Assembly (NCBI RefSeq): GCF_029946515.1
Contig: NZ_JARZHH010000026.1
Location: 62,001 to 126,000 of the forward strand
Length of the DNA stretch: 64,000 nucleotides
Direction of reading: 5' to 3'
Origin: Polyangium sp. 6x1
GTDB lineage: Bacteria > Myxococcota_A > Polyangia > Polyangiales > Polyangiaceae
Shown here: one piece after another, positions 1-11,231 of the stretch
How positions within the stretch are numbered: position 1 is the first letter of the stretch
Layout: the number at the start of each line of letters is the position of its first letter
Program-made: the position numbers and the translations under genes
Notes under the pieces: model-generated
The model's database searches: none
What the model saw: the letters and a program-made list of their open reading frames with translations, nothing else
Told to the model about the DNA's origin: nothing

Positions 1-357
1 CTCCCATTGCATGAAATCGGCCGCGACACACTCGACGCCCGGGATGCTCCGGCGATTCACCTCCGCGGCCATCGCGCGCGAGAGCGTGATCCCCACGGCC
101 CGGTCGACCTTGCGCGTCGTCGCGAGGTACTCGACACACGCGCCCCAGCCGCAGCCGATGTCGAGCACGGATTTGCCCGGGCCGGCTTTCGCGTACTCGC
201 TGAGGATCCGCAGCTTGTTGAGCTGCGCGGCCTCGAGCGATTGATCGGGCGACTCGAAGACCGCGCACGTGTAGTTCATGCGCTCGTCGAGCCAGAGGCG
301 GAAGAACTCGTTGGAGACGTCGTAGCTGATCTCGACGTCCGCTTGGCTGGATCCCAT
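1..357 (-). CDS. Cyclopropane-fatty-acyl-phospholipid synthase-like SAM methyltransferase (partial)
   Basis: Only the N-terminal 119 residues lie in the window; the gene runs off the left edge and stays open to base 1. The start of the protein (SYDVSNEFFRLWLDE, then MNYTCAVF) is the signature of cyclopropane fatty acid synthase and mycolic acid methyltransferases, and VLDIGCGWG near residue 75 is SAM-binding motif I. Family members transfer a methylene or methyl group from SAM to an unsaturated acyl chain. The ATG (357-355) overlaps the TGA of the fatty acyl-AMP ligase as TGATG, so the two are translationally coupled. This suggests lipid tailoring on an acyl chain activated by the neighbour. 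A methyltransferase acting on another small molecule cannot be excluded without the C-terminal half. Confidence 0.85.
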   Translation of the reverse strand, partial: MGSSQADVEISYDVSNEFFRLWLDERMNYTCAVFESPDQSLEAAQLNKLRILSEYAKAGPGKSVLDIGCGWGACVEYLATTRKVDRAVGITLSRAMAAEVNRRSIPGVECVAADFMQWE

Positions 358-2123
358 CAGAGAGCTCCTCGGGTTTCGGTCTCCCGGGCCGGCGCGCGGG
401 GAGAAGGAACGGAAGGGGAATCAAAGGGCGCGCCCGTGTCCTCGCTCGCCTCCGCCGCGAGCTCGAGCTGCCCGTTTTCGAGGCGCATCTTCGTCTCGCG
501 GCGGCGCACCTTGCCGCTCGACGTCTTCGGCAGCGTGCCGCGCTTGATCAGCACGACCTCGGCGAGCTGCACGCCGAGCTCGGCCCGCACCGCGTGCGTG
601 ACCGCCTCGACGAGCGCGCGTTTCGCGTCACCGAGCCGTCGCGACTCGGCCACGAGCACGGCCTCCTCCGCGCCGCTCGCGCCGCGCCGCGCGAAGGCCA
701 CGCATTGCCCGTCGCGAATGCCGTCGACGGTGCAGGCCACACGCTCGATGTCCTGCGGGTAGTGGTTTTTCCCGTTCAGGATGATGAGGTCCTTCGAGCG
801 GCCGCAGATGTAGACGTTGCCATCGGCGCGGTATCCGAGGTCGCCCGTGCGCAAAGCGCCGCCGCCGAACGTCTCGGCCGTCGCCTCGGCGTCGCCGAAA
901 TACCCCGCGGTCACGCTCGGCCCACGCAGCCAGATCTCGCCGACCTGACGCTCGCCGAGCGGCGCGCCGTCCGGGCCGACGATCGAGATCTCGTGTCCGG
1001 GGAAGGCACGCCCGCACGAGACGAGCTCGAGCGAAGGCGCCTCGTCCTTCGCCGGCTCAGCCTTGCCGCTCTTCATCGTGGCGAGGTCGATCCGATCCGT
1101 CGTGAGGGGCTTGCCGAGATCGTGGAACGTCACGGCGAGCGTCGCCTCGGCCATGCCGTAGCAGGGCAGGATGCTCTCGGGCGAGAGCCCGTTTTTCGCG
1201 AACCGCGCGAGGAAGGCGCGCAGCACGTCGGCCTGGATCGGCTCGGCGCCGCAGCCGAGCGCGCGCATGCACGAGAGATCCCAGCCGCCGGCCTGGCCCT
1301 CCGTCACGGCGCGTGTCGCCAGCGCGTACGCGAAGTTTGGCGCGAACGTGATCGTGCCGCGGAAGCGGTGGATCGATTCGAGCCAGAGCGAGGGCCTGCG
1401 GATGAAGGACATCGTCGGCAGGAACATCACCTGCACGAGCGCGTAGACCGGCGCGACCACGAAGCCGATGAGGCCCATGTCGTGGTAGAGCGGCAGCCAC
1501 GAGACGCCGCGATCCTCGGGCGTCGAGCGCAGCCCGTCGAACATGATCGCGTGGCTGTTCACGCTCAGGTTCTCGTGCGTCACCATCACGCCCTTCGGGC
1601 GCGAGGTCGATCCCGAGGTGAACTGGAGGAACGCGAGATCCTCGCCGCGGACGTCGGGCAGCTCCGCGTGCGCGGAGCCCGGATCGATCGAGGCGAGGTC
1701 GCGCTCGAGCACGAGGCGGCTCCCTTCGCTCTGCGAGCCGAGCAGGTGCTCCTGGATGAGCGGGCGCAGCGCGTCGTTCGTCACGACCACGCGCGCGCCC
1801 GAGGCCGCGAGCACGTGACGCACGGTGTCGCCGTAGGCTTCGAGCTTGGCGAGGGTCGCGGGCGGATACATCGGCACGGCGACGAGGCCTGCCGTGAGCG
1901 CGCCGATGAAGGAGAGGACGAACTCGTCCGGCTCCGGGAGGATCAGCGCGACGCGATCGCCTTTCGACAGACCGAGCGCCAGGAACGCGCGGGCGCGGCG
2001 GCTCGCCTCGGCCCAGAGATCCGGATACGCGATACGGCGCTCCTGGCCGTTCGTGCGCACGAAAGTGACCGCCCGGTCAGCATGGACCGTGTTGTCGCGG
2101 AGAACATCGATGAACGTGCGCAT
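357..2123 (-). CDS. Fatty acyl-AMP ligase (FAAL)
   Basis: A 588-residue adenylate-forming enzyme. It carries the P-loop FTSGSTSRPKGVMVTH (residues 168-183), LPLYHDMGLIG, the YGMAEATLAVTF motif, the FAAL-type stretch VSCGRAFPGHE, and GKNHYPQDIE, with the C-terminal lysine in LPKTSSGKVRR. Family members activate fatty acids as acyl-adenylates and pass them to an acyl carrier protein rather than to CoA. The length fits FAALs (about 580-630). I chose the ATG at 2123 because the protein then begins right at the conserved N-terminus (MRTFIDVLRDN); the frame is open further upstream but without family similarity. No carrier protein lies next to it; the only one in the window is at 30856-31260. Confidence 0.9.
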   Translation of the reverse strand: MRTFIDVLRDNTVHADRAVTFVRTNGQERRIAYPDLWAEASRRARAFLALGLSKGDRVALILPEPDEFVLSFIGALTAGLVAVPMYPPATLAKLEAYGDTVRHVLAASGARVVVTNDALRPLIQEHLLGSQSEGSRLVLERDLASIDPGSAHAELPDVRGEDLAFLQFTSGSTSRPKGVMVTHENLSVNSHAIMFDGLRSTPEDRGVSWLPLYHDMGLIGFVVAPVYALVQVMFLPTMSFIRRPSLWLESIHRFRGTITFAPNFAYALATRAVTEGQAGGWDLSCMRALGCGAEPIQADVLRAFLARFAKNGLSPESILPCYGMAEATLAVTFHDLGKPLTTDRIDLATMKSGKAEPAKDEAPSLELVSCGRAFPGHEISIVGPDGAPLGERQVGEIWLRGPSVTAGYFGDAEATAETFGGGALRTGDLGYRADGNVYICGRSKDLIILNGKNHYPQDIERVACTVDGIRDGQCVAFARRGASGAEEAVLVAESRRLGDAKRALVEAVTHAVRAELGVQLAEVVLIKRGTLPKTSSGKVRRRETKMRLENGQLELAAEASEDTGAPFDSPSVPSPRAPARETETRGAL

Positions 2124-2329
2124 GGCCCGGAGGTACGTCCTGGCCACCCGGTCAGAAAACGCCGGAAAGCCGAGACGCAGGCATAAGCGAATCCCGGACC
2201 AAATCAACCAGAAACGATAAATGCTGGAAACCGAAGGGGAATCCGTCGGTCGTTTCGGGTGGGTGTGTCTGATTTTCGACAGGTGCGTTGCGTCAGAGAA
2301 AAGCTGTTCGCGTATGCAGGCGCACCGAT
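2124..2329. other. Intergenic region with no clear gene
   Basis: About 206 bp between the fatty acyl-AMP ligase start and the stop of the upstream lipoprotein gene. Its left part (about 2150-2290) is less GC-rich than the surroundings and should hold the promoter for the minus-strand ligase gene. I could not pick a convincing -35/-10 pair. Confidence 0.4.
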
Positions 2330-5300
2330 TCAGGGGGCCCAGACGTAGGTGCCGGGCTGGCCGTCGATGGCTTCGGGCACCTTGGCCCCAGGATCGAAGC
2401 GGCAGGTCATGGGGCGGTGCTCGATCGCGAGGGTCTGCGGCGGCGCGGGCTTGCCGGGCGCAGGGGGCGGCGGCGGCTTCGGGGTTGCGAGGCGGAAGGC
2501 CCAGCTCTGCGCGAGGTTGCCCCCGAGGACCGCGACCATCGGGCCGATGCCGATCGCCTCCCAGGCGGCGACACAAGGCGCTTCTTTCGTCCCGTGGAGG
2601 ACGACGCCGGCCGTGAGAAAGGTCATGGGCTCGGTGAGCGGGGGTTTTCGTTCGGGCGACTCGCTGACGAGGACCGGGTGGCCGCGACCGGGGTACATGC
2701 TCTCGCGCCCGACGAAGGCGTGCGCGGCGAAGCGAGGCGTCGCGCGGCGCTCGTCGGGTCTGCAGGCGCGAGGCGGGTCGGGCAGGTCGAGCGGCGTCGG
2801 AACGGTGACGGCCGGGCCGAAGGTTCCGTCGCCGCGGAACGGGTGGAACGAAGCCGCGGCGAAGCCCGCGTGCGGTTCGCTGTAGACCACGAGGTCGCCG
2901 AGCGTCGTGCTGCCGATGTAGCTCCAGTCGCTCCGCGCGAGTCGCTCGCCGCTCGATGTCGGGCCGGGCGCGAGGGTCATCGCGTTCGCGGACCAGGCGC
3001 CGTTTTCACCCTGGCGCGCGAGGAGGAAGGTGAACGGATCGGCGTCGTCCGCGAACGTGGCGACGGCGATGGGCTTGCCGTCGGCGAGCACGGCATCCAC
3101 GCGGAAATCGACGACGCCCTTCGGCAAGAACGTCGACCACTTGGGGTAGGGGAACGTCTTCTGTTTGCCCTTCGGATCAAGGAGGAACGTGAGGTCCTCG
3201 CGCGACTCGGGGGCGTGCGGCCGGAGGAACAACGCGCCCGGCGTGACGGAGATGAGCGCCGTGTCGAGCAGCCAGCGCGCGCCGTCCGCCTTGACGTCGC
3301 CGCTCGTGAAGGCGCCGGCGTCGGGGAGACGAACCTTGGCGGTCGTGCCCTCCATGAAGTTCTCCCACGCGAGCTCGACGTCCCGCATGGGTCCCGTCGC
3401 GCGCGGGCCGTCCGGCGATTTCTGCGGCGGCAATCGCACGCGAGCGGCGGCGTATCCTTCCGTCTGATGCGAGACCTCGATCGCGACCTCGGCGCCCTGG
3501 GGCGCGGGTCCGAGGAGCGAGCGCGTGATCACGCGCGCCTCACCGTCGCCTCGCTCGGGGCCGAGCGCGGCCGTCACGCGCACGGCGCTCGTGTGAGGAT
3601 CGAACGAGAGCACGGACCAGATCGCGCGGCCCCGCGCGAGCTGATCCACGGTGGGGAGACCGAGCGGGTGGATCGGATCGACGTCTTCGATGCGGGTCCA
3701 GTCCACGCGTGGATCGAGCTCGCAGACGATGGGCGTGCGCGGCGAAGGGACGCGGCGCGGCTCGGGCGGGCCCGCGGGCGGCGCGAGGAAGGGCTCGGCC
3801 TGCCCGTTCCAACCGACGCGGCTCATCGTGTCGCCGACGAGGCAACCGGCGTCGCTGCACACGATCGTCAGCGGACCCGCGGCGATCTCGTGCGTGAGGC
3901 TCTGCGTGGCGGGGATCTGGGCCCACGTCGCGCCGCCGTCGAGCGACTCCCACGCATCCATCGGGTGTTCCGTGTTCGGCCTCTCCGGGGCGACCAGGAA
4001 GGCGACGGCATGGCGGCCTGCGCCGGCGACGAGCACCGGCTCCACCGGCGGGCGCGCCACGCCGAGCATGCGGCCGTCGTCGTCCGTCGTCACGTACACG
4101 AGCCCGCGCGGCGTGAGGAGCGTGAGCCCGACGGTGCCGTCGTCGCCCGGCCTGAGCGCGGCCTGATCCCGCGGCTCGATGTCCGCGTCGGCCTCCTCCG
4201 CGGGGATCTCCTGACCGTTCTCGAACATCAGGAAGTCGTCTCGACGCACGCGCGACGGGTCGAGCGCGCGTTCGCTGAAGGTCTCGCCGCCGTCGTGCGA
4301 CACGTAGAGCGCGAGCCTGTCGTCTTTGCCGCGGCGCGCCAGGAAGTACGCCGAGCGGCCGTCGAGGGAGAACGCCGGCGAGACCGGCGCGCCGGAGAGC
4401 GGAGGCGTCTCTGCGACCGTGGCCGTGAGTTTGCCGCCTTCGCGGCGCACGAGGAGCAGCGCGGCGCCGCCGCATCCGCTGGATTTGGTGGCGGCGCCGT
4501 GGGCCTTGCAGGCGCCCGTGACGAGCGCGCTCCCCTCGCTCGACACCGTGATGGCGGGGAGGAGCTGATCGACCGTCCGGAGCACGAGCGGCTCGCTGAA
4601 GTGCTCGCCTTCGTCGCTGCTCGCGCGGACCTCGAGGATGGCGTCGTCGTCGTTTTGCATGCCGCAACCGACCATGACGTGACGGCCGCGCGCGCCGAGC
4701 TTCAGGCCGATGCATCCGCTCGTGCCGGGCAGGGGCTTCCTCGCGAGCGGCCCATCGAACCGGCCCGTGTACAAGGCCGGCTCCTCGCCGTCCTCGGGCA
4801 GCCTCACCTCGAGGTATCGATCGCCGTCGAGCACGGCGCGGCCGTCGAGCACCGAGCTCGCCGAGGGCGCGTACGAGGCCTCGAGCGTGATCGAACCCGG
4901 ACCCGCGAGGACGACCTCGTCACGCCGCGCGAACGGCGGGCTCGCCTGCGGATCCCACACGATCGTCCCGATCATCCCTTGCACGGCGAGCTTTCCCTCG
5001 GCCGTGCGTCCGACGCGACGCGCGCCGATCGGCAGGACGCCGCTCGCTCGCGTCCACGTCTTGCCGTCGTCGCTCGTGAGCAGCGCCTCGGGTAGAGCGA
5101 GCGCGAGCGCGCGACCGTCGTCCGACACGGCGACGTCGAACACGCGCTCCGGGATCGCCACGCGCTTCCACGCAGGGCCCTCGTCGAGGTGGAAGAGCTC
5201 TCCGCTCGCCGTCGCGCCGAGCACCGTGCGACCTCCGCTCACGACCTGCACGAACCGCGCGGGCGCGGCGATCGTGCGCCGGAGCGGCGCGAGCGGGCCT

Positions 5301-5697
5301 TCGGCTTCGTAGATCCGCCCGCTCTGTCCCACGAAGATCCACGACGACGCGCCTTGCGACGTGATGCCCACGATCGCCTCCGGGGCCGCGTCTGGCGCTG
5401 CTTCGGCGCGCCCACTGCACGTCGTCGCGGCCCCGTCTTTCGTGGCGCGCGCGGCGCGGAAGCGGTGCCCTTCGGCGGTCGCGACGAGGCAGGTGCCGTC
5501 GCTCGTCGCGAGCGTCGCCGTGGCCGACGCGGGGGTCGGCGGATGAAAGGACCAGCGCGCGGGGGAGACGAAGGGCGAGAGCGCTTCGGCGGCGGGGGGT
5601 GCGGGCTTCGGGCGCGCGGCGGGCGGGGGCTCGCCGGCTCCGCATCCCGCGGCGAGGAGGCTTCCGCCGAGGAACGTGAACGCGCGCGAGCGGACGG

Positions 5698-5701
<4 letters not shown>
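2330..5701 (-). CDS. Large BNR/Asp-box repeat lipoprotein, function unknown
   Basis: A 1123-residue protein with a lipoprotein signal (lipobox LLAAGC, Cys at about residue 20) followed by a Pro/Ala-rich linker. Several segments match the Asp-box of sialidase/BNR beta-propellers: TSDDGKTWTRAS, SSDEGEHFSEPL, VSHDGGETFSE and SLDGGATWAQI, spread along the chain. This suggests one or more beta-propellers on the cell surface or in the periplasm. No sialidase catalytic set was recognised, so it should not be called a sialidase. The ATG overlaps the stop of the PD40 lipoprotein as ATGA, so the two surface propeller proteins are one operon. Function unknown. Confidence 0.8.
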
Positions 5702-6876
<1,175 letters not shown>

Positions 6877-6941
6877 GGCGGGGCGCACTCTAGCGCGCTT
6901 TCGTGACGAGGGTATGCGCGGATTCGACGAGGCGCGCCTCG

Positions 6942-7424
6942 TCACGCGTGCGTCTGGACCTTCTGCCTCGCCGTGTCCACGGCAAACCGGATCTGCTGGG
7001 TGCTCAGGTCCGGCGCGATCCACGCGGCGGCCACGTCGACCGAATGGAACACGCGGTGGGGGAACGGGAGCTTCGCCATCAGTTGCAAACCCGTCGCCAC
7101 GCCGCGCACGAGCGAGCTTCGGAAACCACCACCTTCGAAGATCACGGCCGAACGCCGGAGCCGTTTGCCCCCGGCGCCCGTGGCCAGCGCGGCCAGCGCG
7201 TCGCGCGCCTCCTGCGAGGGCAGCGGCGCGTTCTCCGCCACGATCGTCAGGCACGCGATCCCCTCGGGGTATTTTCGCTCCATCAAATCGAGCGCGCGCC
7301 GGCAGGCAGCCACGGCCGAGAGCGTCGTCTCGCGCTCGAAGACGAGGATGAGGACCCGGTTGAAGACGGCGACCACGTGATTCTTCGTCGCCTCGACCGT
7401 GAGGAGGGCCAGCGCGTCCGGCAT
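6942..7424 (-). CDS. Hypothetical protein, possibly STAS/SpoIIAA-like fold
   Basis: A 160-residue soluble protein without signal peptide. It alternates short beta strands and helices (for example NHVVAVFNRVLILVFE, then a helix with AACRRALDLMERKY, then IACLTIVAE). This resembles the small STAS/SpoIIAA-like proteins common in Polyangiales, but no diagnostic motif is present. It stands alone between the PD40 lipoprotein and the divergent hydrolase. I do not recognise the family with certainty. Confidence 0.65.
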   Translation of the reverse strand: MPDALALLTVEATKNHVVAVFNRVLILVFERETTLSAVAACRRALDLMERKYPEGIACLTIVAENAPLPSQEARDALAALATGAGGKRLRRSAVIFEGGGFRSSLVRGVATGLQLMAKLPFPHRVFHSVDVAAAWIAPDLSTQQIRFAVDTARQKVQTHA

Positions 7425-7583
7425 CGGGTTTGTCTAAGGGTGCCCCCTGCGCGCGGCAACTGGAACCGCGATTGCCGCCTCGGATCGCCCACGAGGCACG
7501 ATTTCGTCCGTGGAAACTCCTCGCACCAGGCTCCGCTCGGCTGGCGTTTTCCCTCACCTTCGAGCAAGATCCAGGAACCCAAC

Positions 7584-8678
7584 ATGCCCCGAGCTTCCCT
7601 TCCGGGCGAAACGACCGCCGCCCTCTCCCATGAGCGAGCCTATGCGCGCCGGGCGCGCATGGAGAGAGCTCCGCACTTCGTGGACGGACGCTTCATGAAC
7701 CCGGCCGTCCAGCGCTCGCCGCGCGTCGAGTTCGGCGTCCTGCGCGAATTCCTCGCCCCTCGCGTCTCCCGCAGGCCTCCGGCGCCTCTGCCCATGGTCT
7801 CGCCGCTCGATGGCTGGCGTGACCCTTCGCGGACGGGCCTCCGTGCCGCGTGGCTCGGCCATTCCACCGTCATGCTCGAAATCGACGGCGCGCGTATCCT
7901 CACCGATCCCGTCTGGGCCGATCGCGCCTCGCCCACGCGCCTCGCCGGCCCCAAGCGCTTCCACGAGCCGCCCGTCGCCATTGCGTCCCTCCCGCCGCTC
8001 GACGCCGTCCTCGTCAGCCACGACCATTACGACCACCTCGACGCGGCCGCCGTCCGCCTCCTCGCGACCACCACCCGCGCTCATTTCGTCACCGCGCTCG
8101 GCGTCGGCGCCCGCCTCGAAGGGTTTGGCGTGCCACACGATCGCATCACCGAGCTCGACTGGTGGGAAGAGGCTTCGATCCCCGGCACCGACGTCGTCGT
8201 CGCCGCGACCCCCGCGCAGCACTTCTCGGGCCGCGGCCCCTTCGATCGCAATGCCACCCTCTGGGCCAGCTACGTCTTCCGTGGCCCTCGCCACCGCGTC
8301 TTCTTCTCCGGCGACACCGGCCCCGAGCCCACGCTTCCGCTCATTCGCCAGAAATTCGGCCCGTTCGACCTCATTCTCCTCGAAGTCGGTGCTTTCCACC
8401 CTGCGTGGGGCGACATCCACCTCGGGCCCTGGCAGGCCATGGAGGCGCATCGCGCGCTCGGCGGCGGGCCTCTCCTGCCTGTCCACTGGAGCACGTTCGA
8501 TCTCGCGCTGCATACGTGGGACGAGCCCATTGTGGTCCTCGAAGAGGGCGCGCGCGGCGGCGGCTTCGACCTTCCGCTCCTCGCGCCGCGTATCGGCGAG
8601 GTCCGTGATGTCCTCGACGTAGACGACATCCGCCGCTCGCTCGCGCGCCTCGATGCTTGGTGGCGCGAGGTACGCTAG
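7584..8678 (+). CDS. Metallo-beta-lactamase-fold hydrolase, NAPE-PLD/UlaG-like
   Basis: A 364-residue enzyme with the HxHxDH metal motif in VSHDHYDHLD, further ligands in TPAQHFSGRG and FSGDTGPEP, and LLPVHWSTFDLALH near the C-terminus. The Trp-Leu-Gly-His-Ser stretch (WLGHSTVMLEIDG) and FSGRGPFDRNATLW are typical of the N-acylphosphatidylethanolamine phospholipase D-like and UlaG-like branch. That would point to a phosphodiesterase or lactonase on a lipid or sugar substrate in the cytosol. The ATG at 7584 is the first in frame; a Met at 7659 is an alternative that still keeps the whole domain. It is followed by an acyl-CoA ligase gene on the same strand. Confidence 0.85.
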   Translation: MPRASLPGETTAALSHERAYARRARMERAPHFVDGRFMNPAVQRSPRVEFGVLREFLAPRVSRRPPAPLPMVSPLDGWRDPSRTGLRAAWLGHSTVMLEIDGARILTDPVWADRASPTRLAGPKRFHEPPVAIASLPPLDAVLVSHDHYDHLDAAAVRLLATTTRAHFVTALGVGARLEGFGVPHDRITELDWWEEASIPGTDVVVAATPAQHFSGRGPFDRNATLWASYVFRGPRHRVFFSGDTGPEPTLPLIRQKFGPFDLILLEVGAFHPAWGDIHLGPWQAMEAHRALGGGPLLPVHWSTFDLALHTWDEPIVVLEEGARGGGFDLPLLAPRIGEVRDVLDVDDIRRSLARLDAWWREVR

Positions 8679-8730
8679 ACCCCGCGAATCCGCTTGCTTG
8701 CCCGCGCCCCCTCGTCGCACCATCCCGCGC

Positions 8731-10275
8731 ATGGAGCGCCCCTTCGAGATCCCCGAAGACCTCAACATGGCCGACTGGTTCCTCCGCGCGCGCTTGCGCG
8801 AGGGCCACGGCGATCGTGTCGCCCTCCTCGCGGGGGATCGGCGCTTCACGTACGCCGACGTCGATCGCCTCGCGGCCCGCTTCGGCCACGTCCTCCGGGG
8901 GCTCGGCGTTCATCCCGAAGAGCGCGTCATCGTCGCCCTTCCCGACATCCCCGAGTTCGCGGGCGCCTTCTTCGGCACGCTCGCCATCGGCGGCGTCGTC
9001 GTCATGGTGAATTGCCACCTCAAGACGGACGAAATCGCCTATTTCTACGAATACTCCCGCGCCCCCGTCGCGATCGTCCACGCCGAGCACCTCGAGGCGT
9101 TCGTCGAGGCCTCGAAGGGCGCGCGGCACCTCCGCCGCATCCTCGTCGTCGGCGCGGAAAACCCCGCCCCGCATGCCTCGTTCGAGACCCTCGCCGCGGG
9201 TGTCCCGGAGACGATCGACCTCTTCCCGAGCCACCGCGACGACGCCGCGATATGGATCTTCTCCGGCGGCACCACCGGCAGGCCCAAGGCCGCTGTCCAG
9301 ACGCACGCCTCGTTCGTCAACACGACCGAGCTCTTTGGCAAGCGCGTCCTCGGGTATGGCCCGGACGACCGCACCCTCTCCGTCCCCAAGCTTTATTTCG
9401 GTTATGCCACCGGCTGCAACCTCCTCTTTCCGTTCTCCGTCGGCGGCAGCACCATTCTGTTCCCCGAGCGCTGCACGGCCGAGGCGCTCTTCCAGCAGAT
9501 CCAGAAGCACCGCCCGACCATTTTGATCAACGTCCCCACCATGATCAACCACATGGTCTCGCACCCCGACGCCGCCGCGCAGGACCTCTCCTGCCTGCGC
9601 GTCGCGACCTCCGCGGGCGAGGCGCTCCCGGTCGAGCTCTACGATCGCTGGAAAAAGGCCTTCGGCGTCGAGCTCTGCGACGGCCTCGGCACCGCCGAGA
9701 TGTGGCACATCTTCCTGACGAACCGCCCCGGCGACGTTCGTCCGGGCACGCTCGGCAAGGTCGTCCCCGGGTTCGAGGTCAAGGTCGCCGACGACGACGG
9801 CCGCGCATTGCCGGACGGCGAGGTCGGCTGGCTCTGGGTGCGCGGAAATTCCCGCGCGATCGGCTACTGGCACGAGATGGAGAAGACCAAGCGCGCCTTC
9901 CGCGGCGAGTGGTACGTCTCCGGCGACATGCTCCGCAAGGACGCGGACGGATATTTCACGTACTGCGGCCGCGGCGACGACATGCTCAAGGTCGGCGGCA
10001 AATGGCTCGCGCCCGCCGAGGTGGAGAACTGCCTGCTCCGCCACCCGGCCGTCGCGGAGTGCGCCGTCGTCGGCGTCACGGACGACAATGGGCTCATGAA
10101 GCCGCACGCCTATGTCCTCCCGCGGGAAAACCGGCCTGGCCTCGCCGAGGAGCTCAAAGCGTTCGTGAGGGAAAAACTCGAACCGTACAAGGCCCCGCGC
10201 GAGGTCTTCCTCGTCGACGCCTTGCCCCGCACGCACCTCGGCAAGATCGATCGCGGCAAGCTCCGCCGCGCCTGA
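8731..10275 (+). CDS. Benzoate-CoA ligase-like AMP-dependent acyl-CoA synthetase
   Basis: A 514-residue adenylate-forming ligase. The AMP-binding P-loop is IFSGGTTGRPKAA, followed by KLYFGYATGCNLLFP and the adenine-binding CDGLGTAEMWHIF. The hinge region is YVSGDMLRKDADGYFTYCGRGDD (read from about 9907), and the C-terminal lysine lies in HLGKIDRGKLRRA. FGYATGCNLLFPF and AEMWHIFLTNRPG are characteristic of the benzoate-CoA ligase family, which activates aryl or related carboxylic acids with ATP and CoA. I chose ATG at 8731 (MERPFEIPEDLNMADWF), which matches the family N-terminus. No aromatic degradation genes lie nearby, so the natural acid substrate is open. Confidence 0.9.
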   Translation: MERPFEIPEDLNMADWFLRARLREGHGDRVALLAGDRRFTYADVDRLAARFGHVLRGLGVHPEERVIVALPDIPEFAGAFFGTLAIGGVVVMVNCHLKTDEIAYFYEYSRAPVAIVHAEHLEAFVEASKGARHLRRILVVGAENPAPHASFETLAAGVPETIDLFPSHRDDAAIWIFSGGTTGRPKAAVQTHASFVNTTELFGKRVLGYGPDDRTLSVPKLYFGYATGCNLLFPFSVGGSTILFPERCTAEALFQQIQKHRPTILINVPTMINHMVSHPDAAAQDLSCLRVATSAGEALPVELYDRWKKAFGVELCDGLGTAEMWHIFLTNRPGDVRPGTLGKVVPGFEVKVADDDGRALPDGEVGWLWVRGNSRAIGYWHEMEKTKRAFRGEWYVSGDMLRKDADGYFTYCGRGDDMLKVGGKWLAPAEVENCLLRHPAVAECAVVGVTDDNGLMKPHAYVLPRENRPGLAEELKAFVREKLEPYKAPREVFLVDALPRTHLGKIDRGKLRRA

Positions 10276-10326
10276 ACCGCGCCGTTTCCTTCGCTATCGG
10301 GGTGTGTTACACCACGTGGCGCCCCG

Positions 10327-11220
10327 ATGACGCTCCTCTCGTCCGCGTACAGCCGAAGGCTGGATCCCCGCTTCGCGCCGCTTGCCTCGCGCGAGGCCTT
10401 CGAATCACTCGCGCCCGAGGCCCGGTTTGCCCTCGCGTCCGAGATCGCGCAGGCCCTCGGACCTGCCTTCGCGCCGGTCTCGGAGCTCATCGGCGCCGCG
10501 GGCCTGCCCTCCCTGGTCCACCGCCCCACGAAGATGTTTTTCGTGGTCATTCCAGGCGGCACGTTCGTGATGGGTTTGTCCGACGACGAGGTGGACGAGA
10601 TCGCCGCCCTCTATGCCCCCCTCGGCCGCGCGGACGAGGCGCGCGCATTCGTGCGCTGGTCGACCCAGCCCCCGCGCCGCGTCCGCGTCCTGCCCTTTCT
10701 TTGCGCGCGCACGCCCGTCACCGAGCGCCTGGCCCACGAGCGGCTTGCCGACCTTTACCCCGGCGACGGCGAAGGATACGTCCCCTCGGACGCGCCCGTC
10801 CCCTTCGCGCCGCGCCTCGCGGCCGAGCTTCGCGGCGTCGTGGGCTTCCGGCTGCTCGCCGAGGCCGAATGGGAATGGATCGCGCGCGAGGGAGGCGCCC
10901 GATCCTGGCTCGGACAGCCCCCGACATCCATTTCGCTCACGCTCGATCCGGCGCGTGATCCCTCGCCGCGCCCCAATGCCTTCGGCATCGACCTCTTGCG
11001 CGCCGGCCTCGAATTCGTCGCCGACGCCTGGCACGAGGGGTATACCGGCGCGCCCGCGGACGCGATCGCCTGGCATCCGCGCGCCATCCCTGACAACACC
11101 CGCGGCTGCCATGGCGGATTTATGGATGAAATCGAGGCCGTCCGCCTGCACGCCGGCGTCCGCGAGGGCCGGCACGGCGACGACCCGGCCGCCGTGCGTT
11201 TCGCGCTCGACCTCCCCTGA
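10327..11220 (+). CDS. Formylglycine-generating-enzyme (FGE-sulfatase) domain protein
   Basis: A 297-residue protein. FVVIPGGTFVMG, FRLLAEAEWEWIAREGG and NAFGIDLLRAGLEFVADAW match the FGE-sulfatase/SUMF1 fold (FxMG, RLPTEAEWEYAARGG and NAFGLYDMxGNVWEW in the family). The domain appears in true formylglycine-generating enzymes and in many proteins of unrelated roles. Only two cysteines occur in likely exposed stretches (FLCARTPVT and NTRGCHGGF), and the paired C-terminal cysteines of canonical FGE are not evident, so sulfatase activation is doubtful. It stands alone; the short upstream gap holds a small GGTGT/ACACC inverted repeat (10301-10313). Confidence 0.75.
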   Translation: MTLLSSAYSRRLDPRFAPLASREAFESLAPEARFALASEIAQALGPAFAPVSELIGAAGLPSLVHRPTKMFFVVIPGGTFVMGLSDDEVDEIAALYAPLGRADEARAFVRWSTQPPRRVRVLPFLCARTPVTERLAHERLADLYPGDGEGYVPSDAPVPFAPRLAAELRGVVGFRLLAEAEWEWIAREGGARSWLGQPPTSISLTLDPARDPSPRPNAFGIDLLRAGLEFVADAWHEGYTGAPADAIAWHPRAIPDNTRGCHGGFMDEIEAVRLHAGVREGRHGDDPAAVRFALDLP

Positions 11221-11231
11221 CGCTCAGGGCT

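Noticed and set aside
8731-10275. Aromatic (benzoate) degradation locus
   Set aside because: Only the ligase fits; no ring reductase, oxygenase or beta-oxidation genes are adjacent.
10327-11220. Functional sulfatase-activating enzyme
   Set aside because: FGE fold is clear but the paired active-site cysteines are not visible and no sulfatase gene is nearby.
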